Source: JBHHYS01 sp046757645 (GTDB lineage: Bacteria > Acidobacteriota > Terriglobia > Acidiferrales > 2-02-FULL-67-57). From it: a stretch of 23,455 nt of DNA. A program made the translations under genes and the position numbers. Within the stretch, counting starts at the first letter, position 1; the number at the start of each line of letters is the position of its first letter. The notes under the pieces are model-generated. The model was not told where the DNA came from and did not search any database. It was given only the letters and a program-made list of their open reading frames with translations. The DNA is taken from contig JBHHYS010000038.1 of the NCBI GenBank assembly GCA_046757645.1, positions 1-23,455 on the forward strand, read 5' to 3'. This document shows positions 10,357 to 16,075 of the stretch, piece after piece.

Positions 10357-11334
10357 CTACAGCGGGACTTCGATGGCGTCCAGGATTTCCTGGAGGATGG
10401 CGTCGGCCTGTTCGCTCTTGCGCAGCGTGGAGGTATAGCGGGTGCTGACCACCACCCGGTGGGCGAAGACGGGGATGACCAGGCGTTTGAGGTCGTCGGG
10501 CAAACAGTAGTCGCGCCCTTGCACAAAGGCCAGGGCTTGCGCGGCCCGGCGGAGCATCAACGCGCCCCGGGGACTGACCCCCAGACTCAGGTACTCGCTG
10601 GTGCGGGTGCGGTTGACAATGGCTAAGGTGTAGTCCAGCAGCGCTTCATCCACCCGCACCTGCCGGACCTGCTCCTGCAAGTTCCGCACCTCTTCGGCGG
10701 GCAGCAGCGGGCGCAGCCGCTCCAGCGCCTCGAAGGGGTCGCTGGTGGTGCGCAGGATTTCTTTCTCGCTGGAGGCTTCCGGATAGCCCATCCGCACCCG
10801 CAGGAGAAAGCGGTCGAGTTGGGACTCGGGGAGCGGGTAGGTGCCGTGGTGCTCGATGGGATTTTGCGTGGCCAGCACCAGGAAGGGCTGGGGCAGGGGA
10901 TGGGTGTGGTTGTCCACCGTCACCTGGTACTCGTTCATGGCTTCCAGCAGCGCCGACTGCGTCTTGGGGGTGGTGCGGTTGATTTCATCGGCCAGCACCA
11001 CGTTGGCAAACACCGGCCCGGGCTTGAAGGTGAAGGAGTGCTCGTGCTGGTTGTAGATGGAGATGCCGGTGACGTCACTGGGGAGCAGGTCGGAGGTAAA
11101 CTGGATGCGCTGGAAAGTGCAGTTGAAGCAGCGCGCCAGGGCCCGGGCCAGCATGGTCTTGCCCACCCCGGGCACGTCTTCAATCATCAAGTGCCCGCGC
11201 GCAAGCAGCCCCACCAGAGCCAGCTGGATCACCTCGTCCTTGCCCTTGATCACGGTGGCGATGGCCCGCTGCAGCTCGGCCAACTGCCTTGTCCTGAGCG
11301 AAGTCGAAGGATCAGCGGTTTCGGTGTGCTCCAT
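10357..11334 (-). CDS. MoxR family AAA+ ATPase
   Basis: The 325-residue protein shows a complete MoxR-type ATPase core. Walker A is GVGKT at 56-60, Walker B is VVLADEINR at 112-120, the sensor-1 segment is LATQNPIEHHGTYPLPE at about 154-170, and DRF follows. It is a predicted cytoplasmic chaperone-like ATPase acting with the DUF58 protein encoded 15 bases downstream. The start ATG has GGGAG 2 bases upstream, which is tight. Residues 8-16 (DPSTSLRTR) are translated from the dispersed repeat at 11288-11311, so the N-terminus has been altered without breaking the frame. An alternative start after the repeat is possible but no good candidate is visible. The tRNA promoter begins only 7 bases upstream, on the opposite strand. 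Confidence 0.95.
   Translation of the reverse strand: MEHTETADPSTSLRTRQLAELQRAIATVIKGKDEVIQLALVGLLARGHLMIEDVPGVGKTMLARALARCFNCTFQRIQFTSDLLPSDVTGISIYNQHEHSFTFKPGPVFANVVLADEINRTTPKTQSALLEAMNEYQVTVDNHTHPLPQPFLVLATQNPIEHHGTYPLPESQLDRFLLRVRMGYPEASSEKEILRTTSDPFEALERLRPLLPAEEVRNLQEQVRQVRVDEALLDYTLAIVNRTRTSEYLSLGVSPRGALMLRRAAQALAFVQGRDYCLPDDLKRLVIPVFAHRVVVSTRYTSTLRKSEQADAILQEILDAIEVPL
11288..11311 (+). repeat. Dispersed repeat, near-consensus copy, inside the moxR coding region
   Basis: CTTGTCCTGAGCGAAGTCGA plus AGGA is the cleanest copy of a repeat family also seen at 5235-5258 and, inverted, at 15953-15976. Translated on the minus strand it gives PSTSLRT, a string known from many repeat-invaded ORFs in environmental genomes. 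Its 24-base length preserves the reading frame. Confidence 0.7.
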
Positions 11335-11341
11335 GGCTCCC

Positions 11342-11370
11342 TTGTCGGCTCCTTCGAACTGGCTTACAAT
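11342..11370 (+). promoter_or_regulatory. Candidate promoter of tRNA-Val
   Basis: TTGTCG (11342-11347), a 17-base spacer and TACAAT (11365-11370) sit directly before the tRNA, whose first base is 11382. A start 7 bases after the -10 would leave a leader of only a few bases. Matches are 4/6 and 5/6. It lies just beyond the divergent moxR start. Confidence 0.5.
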
Positions 11371-11381
11371 CGCTTCTGCGT

Positions 11382-11456
11382 GGGCGCTTAGCTCAGCGGT
11401 GGAGCGCTCCCCTCACACGGGAGAGGTCGTAGGTTCGAATCCTACAGCGCCCACCA
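11382..11456 (+). tRNA. tRNA-Val (anticodon CAC)
   Basis: All cloverleaf parts are visible. The acceptor stem pairs GGGCGCT (11382-11388) with AGCGCCC (11446-11452). The D-stem is GCTC/GAGC. The anticodon stem CTCCC/GGGAG encloses the 7-base loop CTCACAC, putting CAC (11414-11416) in the anticodon, which reads GTG valine codons. The T-arm is GTAGG-TTCGAAT-CCTAC. The discriminator A and CCA (11454-11456) are encoded. No T-rich terminator follows directly. Confidence 0.97.
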
Positions 11457-11516
11457 TTTGTTTCTCCCCGCGTTCTTTCTGTTCACTCCGCCGGCTTGCT
11501 TAGCCTTCCTCTGGTA

Positions 11517-11538
11517 GGGCAGACATTCTTGTCTGCCC
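11517..11538. repeat. Perfect hairpin in the stretch after the tRNA
   Basis: GGGCAGAC (11517-11524) and GTCTGCCC (11531-11538) form an 8-base perfect stem with the loop ATTCTT. No T-run follows, so it is a poor intrinsic terminator for the tRNA. It looks like an intergenic palindromic repeat. The rest of 11457-11800 has no convincing gene, only a weak candidate promoter at 11710-11738. Confidence 0.5.
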
Positions 11539-11709
11539 GCCGAGTGGTCTTCTGCCCGCAGGGTTCGACTCCGCCGCAACGGTTTCCCTTCCCCAAAGTG
11601 AAAAGGCGCCCGGGAGCCATTTTCGCCTCCCCGCGCGCCCTCCCCCAGGGGCTTGTTGTCAGCCACTGATTCTAGCGGAAAGCTGCTGCTGCTCAAAACA
11701 TTTTTGCGA

Positions 11710-11738
11710 TTGCGCACCAACCCTCTTTGGTTCAAAAT
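11710..11738 (+). promoter_or_regulatory. Weak candidate promoter of the DUF4149-GTPase-ZIP operon
   Basis: TTGCGC (11710-11715), 17 bases, then CAAAAT (11733-11738). It is upstream of the first gene of a same-strand run that starts at 11801, where a promoter is expected. Both hexamers match only 4/6, so this is a suggestion. Confidence 0.25.
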
Positions 11739-11800
11739 GTTCCATCCACGATCGAATCTCCCCCGGCTCCTCGGCGGTGCAGGTCAAGGAGGGGCTCCTT

Positions 11801-12292
11801 ATGCTGACCGCGGTGCGCTTCCTCGAACTCCTCGCCCTGGGCCTGTGGCTGGGGGCGATGATTTTCTTCGCCTTCATCGTCGCGCCCGCCGCCTTCGCCG
11901 TCCTGCCCACCCGTCAACTGGCGGGTGACCTGGTGGGTCTGGTTCTGGCTCGGCTGCACATTTTGGGCCTCCTCTGTGCGGTGGTCTACTTGCTCAGCCT
12001 ACTCATCGAGCAGCGGCTGACGGGTGGCAGCCTGCGCGCCGTGGCGGTGCCCATCGCGCTCGTCGCCGTCATTCTCCTGCTAACTTTCGCCGGCCACTAC
12101 TTCCTGGGGGAGCGAATGACCAGTCTGCGTTCTGAGATGAGGGCTGCCTTCGGCAGTATTGACCACACGCCCCGCACACACGCCCTGCGGGTGCGCTTCA
12201 ATCGCTACCACCAGCTCTCCACCCTGCTGATGGGCACGAATCTCGTGCTCCTCTTGGGGCTGCTGGGGATCAGCGTGCGGCGTCTCCGCTGA
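11801..12292 (+). CDS. DUF4149 family (TMEM205-like) membrane protein
   Basis: The ATG at 11801 (MLTAVRFLELLALGLW) is preceded by AAGGAGG at 11786-11792, a near-perfect Shine-Dalgarno with 8-base spacing. I prefer it to the upstream GTG at 11777. The product has 163 residues with four hydrophobic helices: one near the N-terminus with LWLGAMIFFAFIVAPAAF, one in the GLLCAVVYLLSLLIE region, a third at VPIALVAVILLLTFAGHY and a C-terminal one at LLMGTNLVLLLGLLGI. This pattern, with the polar RMTSLRSEMRAAFGS loop, matches DUF4149/TMEM205 proteins of unknown function. The YchF-like GTPase starts 21 bases downstream. Confidence 0.85.
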   Translation: MLTAVRFLELLALGLWLGAMIFFAFIVAPAAFAVLPTRQLAGDLVGLVLARLHILGLLCAVVYLLSLLIEQRLTGGSLRAVAVPIALVAVILLLTFAGHYFLGERMTSLRSEMRAAFGSIDHTPRTHALRVRFNRYHQLSTLLMGTNLVLLLGLLGISVRRLR

Positions 12293-12313
12293 GCTCTGTG
12301 CTACCATCGCCCG

Positions 12314-13360
12314 ATGCGCACCGCTATCCTGGGCTTGCCGCAAGTCGGCAAGACCTCGCTCTTCAAGGTGCTTTGCGGGCCCCAGAGCCACCCGGAAGCC
12401 TATGGGATTCACCTCGGCGTTGCCCGTGTTCCCGATGCCCGTCTGGAGGCGCTGGCCCGGCTCTACCAGCCCCGGAAGACCACTGCCGCCGCCCTGGAAT
12501 TTCTCGACGTCCCGCCGCTGGTGAACGAGCCCGAAAAGGACGCGGCGGTTTTCGGTCAGGTGCGCCGCGCCGACGCCTTTGCCTATGTGGTGCGCCTGTT
12601 TGGTGAGGAGGTAAATCCCGCCCGCGCCATTGCCCAAGTTGAGACCGAATTTCTGTTTGTAGACCTCGACACCGTCAGCAAACGCTTAGAAAAAATCGCC
12701 CGCGAGCTCAAGAAGGCTAAAACCTCGGAGCTCGAACAGGAGCAGGCGGTGCTGGAGAAAGCCCGCGCCGCCCTGGCGGGGGAAACGCCCTTGCGGGCGG
12801 TGGCGCTGGGCGGCGAGGAGCAGCGGCGGCTCCGCGGCTTGATGCTGCTCAGCGCCAAGCCGCTGCTCTTGGTCTTGAACGCGGGTGATGAGGAAGCCCC
12901 GAACCTTGAGCAAGTACCGGAGAAGTACCAGCTCGCAGGCTTCCGCCAACAGCCCCGGATCGCCCTCACCGAGATCTGCGGAAAGATTGAAACCGAGTTG
13001 GCCGAGCTCGACCCCCACGAGGCGGCGGAGTTTCTGGTCAGCTACGGTCTGAAGGAATCGGCCCGCGACCGCGTCCTCGACACCGTTTACCGGTTGCTGG
13101 GCTTTATCACCTTCTTCACCGTCAGCGAGGCGGAGTGCCGCGCTTGGGCGGCGCCCCAGGGCACGGTGGCGGTGGAGGCCGCCGGGATGGTCCATTCCGA
13201 CTTTGCCCGCCGCTTCATCAAAGCCGAAGTGATTCCCTGGGACGAACTCATCGCCTGCGGCGGCCTGGCGGAGGCGCGGGAACAGGGCCGCGTGCGCTTG
13301 GAAGGCAAGGATTATCGGGTGAGCGACGGCCAGGTGCTTTACATCCGCCATACGGCCTGA
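12314..13360 (+). CDS. Divergent YchF-like GTPase/ATPase with TGS (DUF933) domain
   Basis: The 348-residue protein follows the YchF layout: N-terminal P-loop domain, helical arm (about 115-155) and C-terminal TGS/DUF933 domain. The C-terminus is well conserved (AAGMVHSDFARRFIKAEVI, LEGKDYRVSDGQVLYIRH). G1 is GLPQVGKT at 7-14, where YchF has GLPNVGKS. The G3 site reads FLDVPPLV, lacking the glycine of DxxG, and the glycine-rich switch stretch that normally follows is replaced by NEPEKDAAVF. The G4-like segment LNAGDEE (188-194) partly fits the YchF NVxE type. YchF/Obg proteins are ribosome-associated nucleotide hydrolases. Here hydrolysis may be reduced. A canonical YchF may be encoded elsewhere, which cannot be checked in this window. 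It sits in a run with DUF4149 and ZIP genes, with only 6 bases before the next. Confidence 0.88.
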   Translation: MRTAILGLPQVGKTSLFKVLCGPQSHPEAYGIHLGVARVPDARLEALARLYQPRKTTAAALEFLDVPPLVNEPEKDAAVFGQVRRADAFAYVVRLFGEEVNPARAIAQVETEFLFVDLDTVSKRLEKIARELKKAKTSELEQEQAVLEKARAALAGETPLRAVALGGEEQRRLRGLMLLSAKPLLLVLNAGDEEAPNLEQVPEKYQLAGFRQQPRIALTEICGKIETELAELDPHEAAEFLVSYGLKESARDRVLDTVYRLLGFITFFTVSEAECRAWAAPQGTVAVEAAGMVHSDFARRFIKAEVIPWDELIACGGLAEAREQGRVRLEGKDYRVSDGQVLYIRHTA

Positions 13361-13366
13361 GAAACA

Positions 13367-14095
13367 ATGAGCAACTTCGCCCTCAGCGTTTTGCTTGGCT
13401 TGACCGCAGCCATCGCCAACGTCTTCGGCGGCCTGCTCATCGTCCAGCACCGCTGGCCGCGCCAGTTCCCCAAGTATTTCGTGGCCCTGGGCTCAGGATT
13501 TATGCTGGCCACCGCGCTGCTGGAAATGGTTCCCGAGGGACTTCAGTTGGGGGGGGAGGGAGCCCTGGCCCTGGTGTTGGCCGGCTACCTGCTCCTCCAC
13601 TTCTTCGAGCACACCATCAGCGCCCACTTCCACTTCGGCGAGGAAGTCCACCCGGAAGAGTTCGCCCGGATCCGGGTGGCCTACGCGGCTGTTTTCGGGA
13701 TGCTCATCCATGCCTTCTTCGATGGGGCAGCCATCGCCTCGGGCTTCATCGTCTCCACTTGGCTGGGCGCGGTGATTTTCTTCGCTATCTTCCTGCACAA
13801 AATTCCCGATGGCCTCACCGTGGCCTCAGTGATGATAGCCAGCGGCCGCGGCTCCCGTCGAGCGATGGAGGCCACGGTGCTGATGGGGTTGGTCACTTTG
13901 CTGGGCATCGCGGCCATGTGGCTGCTGCGCGCCCAGGTGGCTTACGGGTTGTCGCTCTCGGCCGGCGCCACGCTCTACGTGGCTGCCTCCGACCTGATGC
14001 CCGAGGTCAACCGAGAGCCTGGCATCCTGATGGCGGTGTGGGTCTTCGCGGGCGTGGCTTTGATGCTCCTCCTGCGCTGGCTCGCCCCCTTCTAA
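13367..14095 (+). CDS. ZIP family divalent metal transporter
   Basis: The 242-residue inner-membrane protein has about eight hydrophobic segments. The metal-site motifs of ZIP helices IV and V are clear: HAFFDGAAIASGF (His115, Asp119) and HKIPDGLTVASVM (His144, Asp148). A histidine-rich loop at about 78-95 (HFFEHTISAHFHFGEEVH) resembles the variable metal-binding loops of ZIP proteins. Likely substrates are zinc, iron or manganese, which cannot be told apart from sequence. The ATG is 6 bases after the stop of the YchF-like gene, so the two are translated from the same message. No Fur- or Zur-like operator was recognised. Confidence 0.92.
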   Translation: MSNFALSVLLGLTAAIANVFGGLLIVQHRWPRQFPKYFVALGSGFMLATALLEMVPEGLQLGGEGALALVLAGYLLLHFFEHTISAHFHFGEEVHPEEFARIRVAYAAVFGMLIHAFFDGAAIASGFIVSTWLGAVIFFAIFLHKIPDGLTVASVMIASGRGSRRAMEATVLMGLVTLLGIAAMWLLRAQVAYGLSLSAGATLYVAASDLMPEVNREPGILMAVWVFAGVALMLLLRWLAPF

Positions 14096-14129
14096 GCGGG
14101 GGAAGCAAGCGGGACTCGCCGCCCTCGCG

Positions 14130-14158
14130 TTGACTTGCCCCCAGGCGCGGCCTAAGAT
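14130..14158 (+). promoter_or_regulatory. Promoter of the secreted TonB-C-like protein gene
   Basis: TTGACT (14130-14135), exactly 17 bases, then TAAGAT (14153-14158), each close to the sigma-70 consensus. A start near 14165 gives a 40-base leader to the ATG at 14206. This argues against the in-frame GTG at 14170. Confidence 0.55.
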
Positions 14159-14205
14159 GACCCTAAACGGTGGAGCGCATCCGCGAATTCATAGCAACAA
14201 CGACG

Positions 14206-15198
14206 ATGAGGAGACATAGATTTATCCTGGCTTGCCTGGCAGGGCTCTCCCTAATCTCCGTCCAACCCGGATTCGCGGGGGGCAAAGACAAGAAGAGAGA
14301 GGAAGCCGCCGCGCTGCTGACGCAGGCTGCGGAATTGTCGAATTTGCGATCGCCGGAGAGCCCGCCATTCCGCCTGCGGGCGCGGGCTCAGATTTCGGGG
14401 CGATCGAAAGAGCGGGCAGATGGCAGTTACTTGCTGGTTTGGGCCTCCCCGGAGCAGTGGCGGGAGGAAATAACCTTCCCCGGCTTTAGTCAAGTGCGTG
14501 TCGTCAAGGAAGGTAAGTTGTGGCAGCGGCGAAGCGTAGACTATCTCCCATTGCGGATCTACCACTTGACGCAAGCATTAGATTTTCAGTCGCGCCTGAA
14601 ACTCAAGCCGGGGCAAAAAATCGACAAAATCCGTGAGCGGAAGCGGAACGGAACCCCGATCCGATGCGTTAAAGTGAGGCCGGACGCGGTAAACTTTTAC
14701 GAATTCTGCTTCGACCCGGCGGATGGATTTTTGGTTTGCGACCGGTATCCGGTTGTCACCTACGAATACACAGATCATGTCGCATGGGAGAGCAAGATAT
14801 TCCCCCGTACTTTGCGCGTCCTTGAATACGGTAAGCCAGTCGTCGAAGTGTGGGTGGAGGAACTTAAAGTCGAACCGGCCCCAGCTCCGTCGTTGTTCTT
14901 ACCTCTGAGCAACGCTGAGGTGCAGATTTGGTGCGAGAACCCGGAACCGGCAAGAGCGTTGAGAGAAGGCTCCCGTCGAGAGACATACTACTTCTTGAGC
15001 AGCCCTGCGACAGGTATTGTCTCGATCTACGCCGTGATTGGCGAGGATGGAAAGTTGCATAATTTAACTTTACTTAGATCAGTTTCCCATGAGTTGGCTG
15101 CCACGGACCTGGACTTCTATAAGCATCTTCGCTTCCGGCCGGAGATGTGCAATGGCGTGCCGGTAAAACACGAGATAGTCTTCGAGGTTAAGCACTGA
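14206..15198 (+). CDS. Secreted protein with TonB-like C-terminal domain
   Basis: From the ATG at 14206 the protein has 330 residues and begins with a classic signal peptide: basic MRRHR, a hydrophobic core and cleavage likely near GFAGG. I chose this start because of the signal peptide and the promoter 50 bases upstream, although no strong Shine-Dalgarno is visible. The middle region (SYLLVWASPEQWREEITFPG, later EFCFDPADGFLVCDRYP) is unassigned but resembles lipoprotein-carrier-like folds that bind hydrophobic ligands. The last 70 residues (GIVSIYAVIGEDGKLHNLTL through LRFRPEMCNGVPVKHEIVF) match the pattern of TonB C-terminal domains. There is no N-terminal anchor or proline-rich spacer, so it is not a standard TonB. 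Base composition is visibly lower in GC than the neighbours. Function unknown. Confidence 0.8.
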   Translation: MRRHRFILACLAGLSLISVQPGFAGGKDKKREEAAALLTQAAELSNLRSPESPPFRLRARAQISGRSKERADGSYLLVWASPEQWREEITFPGFSQVRVVKEGKLWQRRSVDYLPLRIYHLTQALDFQSRLKLKPGQKIDKIRERKRNGTPIRCVKVRPDAVNFYEFCFDPADGFLVCDRYPVVTYEYTDHVAWESKIFPRTLRVLEYGKPVVEVWVEELKVEPAPAPSLFLPLSNAEVQIWCENPEPARALREGSRRETYYFLSSPATGIVSIYAVIGEDGKLHNLTLLRSVSHELAATDLDFYKHLRFRPEMCNGVPVKHEIVFEVKH

Positions 15199-15199
15199 G

Positions 15200-15268
15200 T
15201 GCGTTCAGGACCTTCGCGACGCCCCGCGCTTCCAGGACCTGCTGCGCCGGATGAACTTCCCGGAGTAG
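15200..15268 (+). pseudogene. Remnant of a gene 3' end (tail ending LLRRMNFPE)
   Basis: Immediately after the preceding stop there is an open frame reading LRDAPRFQDLLRRMNFPE and then TAG. Tails of this type (DPRFQ-LLRRM) end many TPR-containing kinases and cyclase-like proteins of Acidobacteria. Nothing of the rest of such a gene is present, so it looks like a leftover of a deleted gene. A second tail lies at 15552-15596. Confidence 0.5.
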
Positions 15269-15296
15269 GGTGCTGTCTGGTAAACTCCAAACAGGA

Positions 15297-15316
15297 GTCA
15301 GGCTCGCCGGCCTGAC
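15297..15316 (+). promoter_or_regulatory. Hairpin directly upstream of the small membrane ORF
   Basis: GTCAGGC (15297-15303) and GCCTGAC (15310-15316) pair perfectly around TCGCCG. The ribosome-binding-site-like AAAGGGGCGGAG follows at once, before the ATG at 15329. It could influence translation or be a repeat fragment. Confidence 0.3.
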
Positions 15317-15328
15317 AAAGGGGCGGAG

Positions 15329-15514
15329 ATGAACAAACTCGCTGACCGGTTCGTCGAGAGGTTCGCCGAGGTGCTCCTGATTGTTCTCTTCCTCTCCTTT
15401 GCGACGGTATGGGATGTCCTCATCTCCCCTGAGCTGAATGGAGCGCCAATCCCTATCTTCCTGTTCACGATCGTCTTATTGCTGCTCTTGTTTGCACCCA
15501 AGCGCTGGGCCTAG
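15329..15514 (+). CDS. Small predicted membrane protein (61 aa)
   Basis: The ORF encodes a charged start (MNKLADRFVERFAE) and two hydrophobic segments, LLIVLFLSFATVWDVLI and PIFLFTIVLLLLLFAPKRWA, ending in a positively charged tail. GGCGGAG lies a few bases before the ATG. I do not recognise the family. Two-helix membrane peptides of this size are often real but poorly annotated. It sits between two remnants of the same gene tail, in a stretch without other genes, which weakens the case that it is maintained. Codon use looks ordinary. Confidence 0.45.
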   Translation: MNKLADRFVERFAEVLLIVLFLSFATVWDVLISPELNGAPIPIFLFTIVLLLLLFAPKRWA

Positions 15515-15551
15515 TCAGGTGTCAGCAAAAGATTCTGTGGGCGAGTTGGCA

Positions 15552-15596
15552 CCCCGCTTCCAACCCTTCCTGCGCCGGATGAACTTCCCGCAGTAA
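15552..15596 (+). pseudogene. Second remnant of the same gene 3' end (tail ending FLRRMNFPQ)
   Basis: An open frame reading PRFQPFLRRMNFPQ ends in TAA. Bases 15571-15590 are identical to 15243-15262 of the first remnant. Upstream the similarity fades quickly. The two tails, about 330 bases apart, suggest duplication followed by decay, or two deleted paralogues. Confidence 0.5.
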
Positions 15597-15613
15597 GACA
15601 AAACCCGAATAGC

Positions 15614-15850
15614 GAAAATCGAAAACCGACCCGTAGCGGCGAGGAAGGTGCCGGGCTTCGCGAAGCGGGGCCCGCATTCCTCGTCGGCTTTTTCGGGATC
15701 AGCGGACGGTGAAGAACAAGCCGGCGACGAAACCTTCCCCTCGGCTGCGCTCCGCTCGACGGTGCTCGGGGCGAGCGGGGTCTTCGCTACGCTTCGACAG
15801 GGCAGGCAGTCCGCAACCAGCCGCGGGTACCCGGCGAGAACCCGCGCTAC
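15614..15850. repeat. Repeat unit A of the repeat-rich stretch
   Basis: It starts with GAAAATCGAAA (15614-15624) and GTAGCGGCGAGGAA (15633-15646), has the right arm TTCCTCGTCGGC at 15677-15688, and ends near CGCTAC (15845-15850). Unit B shares GAAAATCGAAA, GTAGCGGCGAGGAA and GCGGGGCCCGCATTCCTCGT. The interior also contains CTCGG/GCTCG palindromes related to the dispersed repeat. No coding potential was found in 15515-16075. Confidence 0.6.
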
Positions 15851-15877
15851 CAGCTAGGATCTGAAAATCGAAAGGCA

Positions 15878-16011
15878 GGTAGCGGCGAGGAATGCACTTG
15901 CTCCCGCAGAGCGGGGCCCGCATTCCTCGTCGGCTTCTGGGGCACAAACAAACCCCTCGGCTTCGCTCGGGGCAAGCCGGTGACGAAGCCTTTGGCTTTG
16001 TCGCCGCTACC
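15878..16011. mobile_element. 134-bp MITE-like element with perfect 11-bp terminal inverted repeats (unit B)
   Basis: GGTAGCGGCGA (15878-15888) is the exact reverse complement of TCGCCGCTACC (16001-16011). Inside, GCGGCGAGGAATGC (15882-15895) pairs with GCATTCCTCGTCGGC (15920-15934) apart from small differences. There is also an inverted copy of the dispersed repeat at 15953-15976. No transposase gene and no target duplication were seen, so this is a non-autonomous palindromic element at most. Confidence 0.55.
15953..15976 (-). repeat. Dispersed repeat copy (inverted), within unit B
   Basis: The minus strand reads CTTGCCCCGAGCGAAGCCGA and GGGG, aligned with the copy at 11288-11311 with a few transitions that keep the palindrome paired. 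A related fragment begins at 15737 (CCCCTCGGCTGCGCTC). Confidence 0.55.
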
Positions 16012-16020
16012 AGATACGAT
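15992..16020 (+). promoter_or_regulatory. Candidate promoter of the ECF sigma gene, -35 inside the repeat end
   Basis: TTGGCT (15992-15997), 17 bases, then TACGAT (16015-16020). The -35 lies in the element at 15878-16011 and the -10 just outside it. Both hexamers match 4/6. A start near 16027 would precede the preferred ATG at 16076. Confidence 0.3.
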
Positions 16021-16075
16021 GGATAGCCGGGCATGGGGCCGGCGAAACTTCTTGGAGGCACTAGGGTTAGATAAG

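Noticed and set aside
9031..10626. A 531-codon plus-strand open frame opposite DUF58 and moxR
   Set aside because: It crosses two genuine minus-strand genes and shows no recognisable motif or ribosome-binding site.
13135..14133. A 332-codon plus-strand frame covering the YchF-like end and the ZIP gene
   Set aside because: It is out of frame with two genes of known families. Composition is Arg/Gly/Pro-rich without domains.
14170..14205. Upstream GTG start for the secreted TonB-C-like protein
   Set aside because: It would lie only about 5 bases after the predicted transcription start and would put a charged extension before the signal peptide.
15614..16011. CRISPR array
   Set aside because: There are only two irregular units with long, unequal spacing, internal palindromes and no cas genes.
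15980..16075. Longer N-terminus for the ECF sigma factor
   Set aside because: The upstream frame is translated repeat sequence and overlaps the candidate promoter. Family members start close to the region-2 helix.
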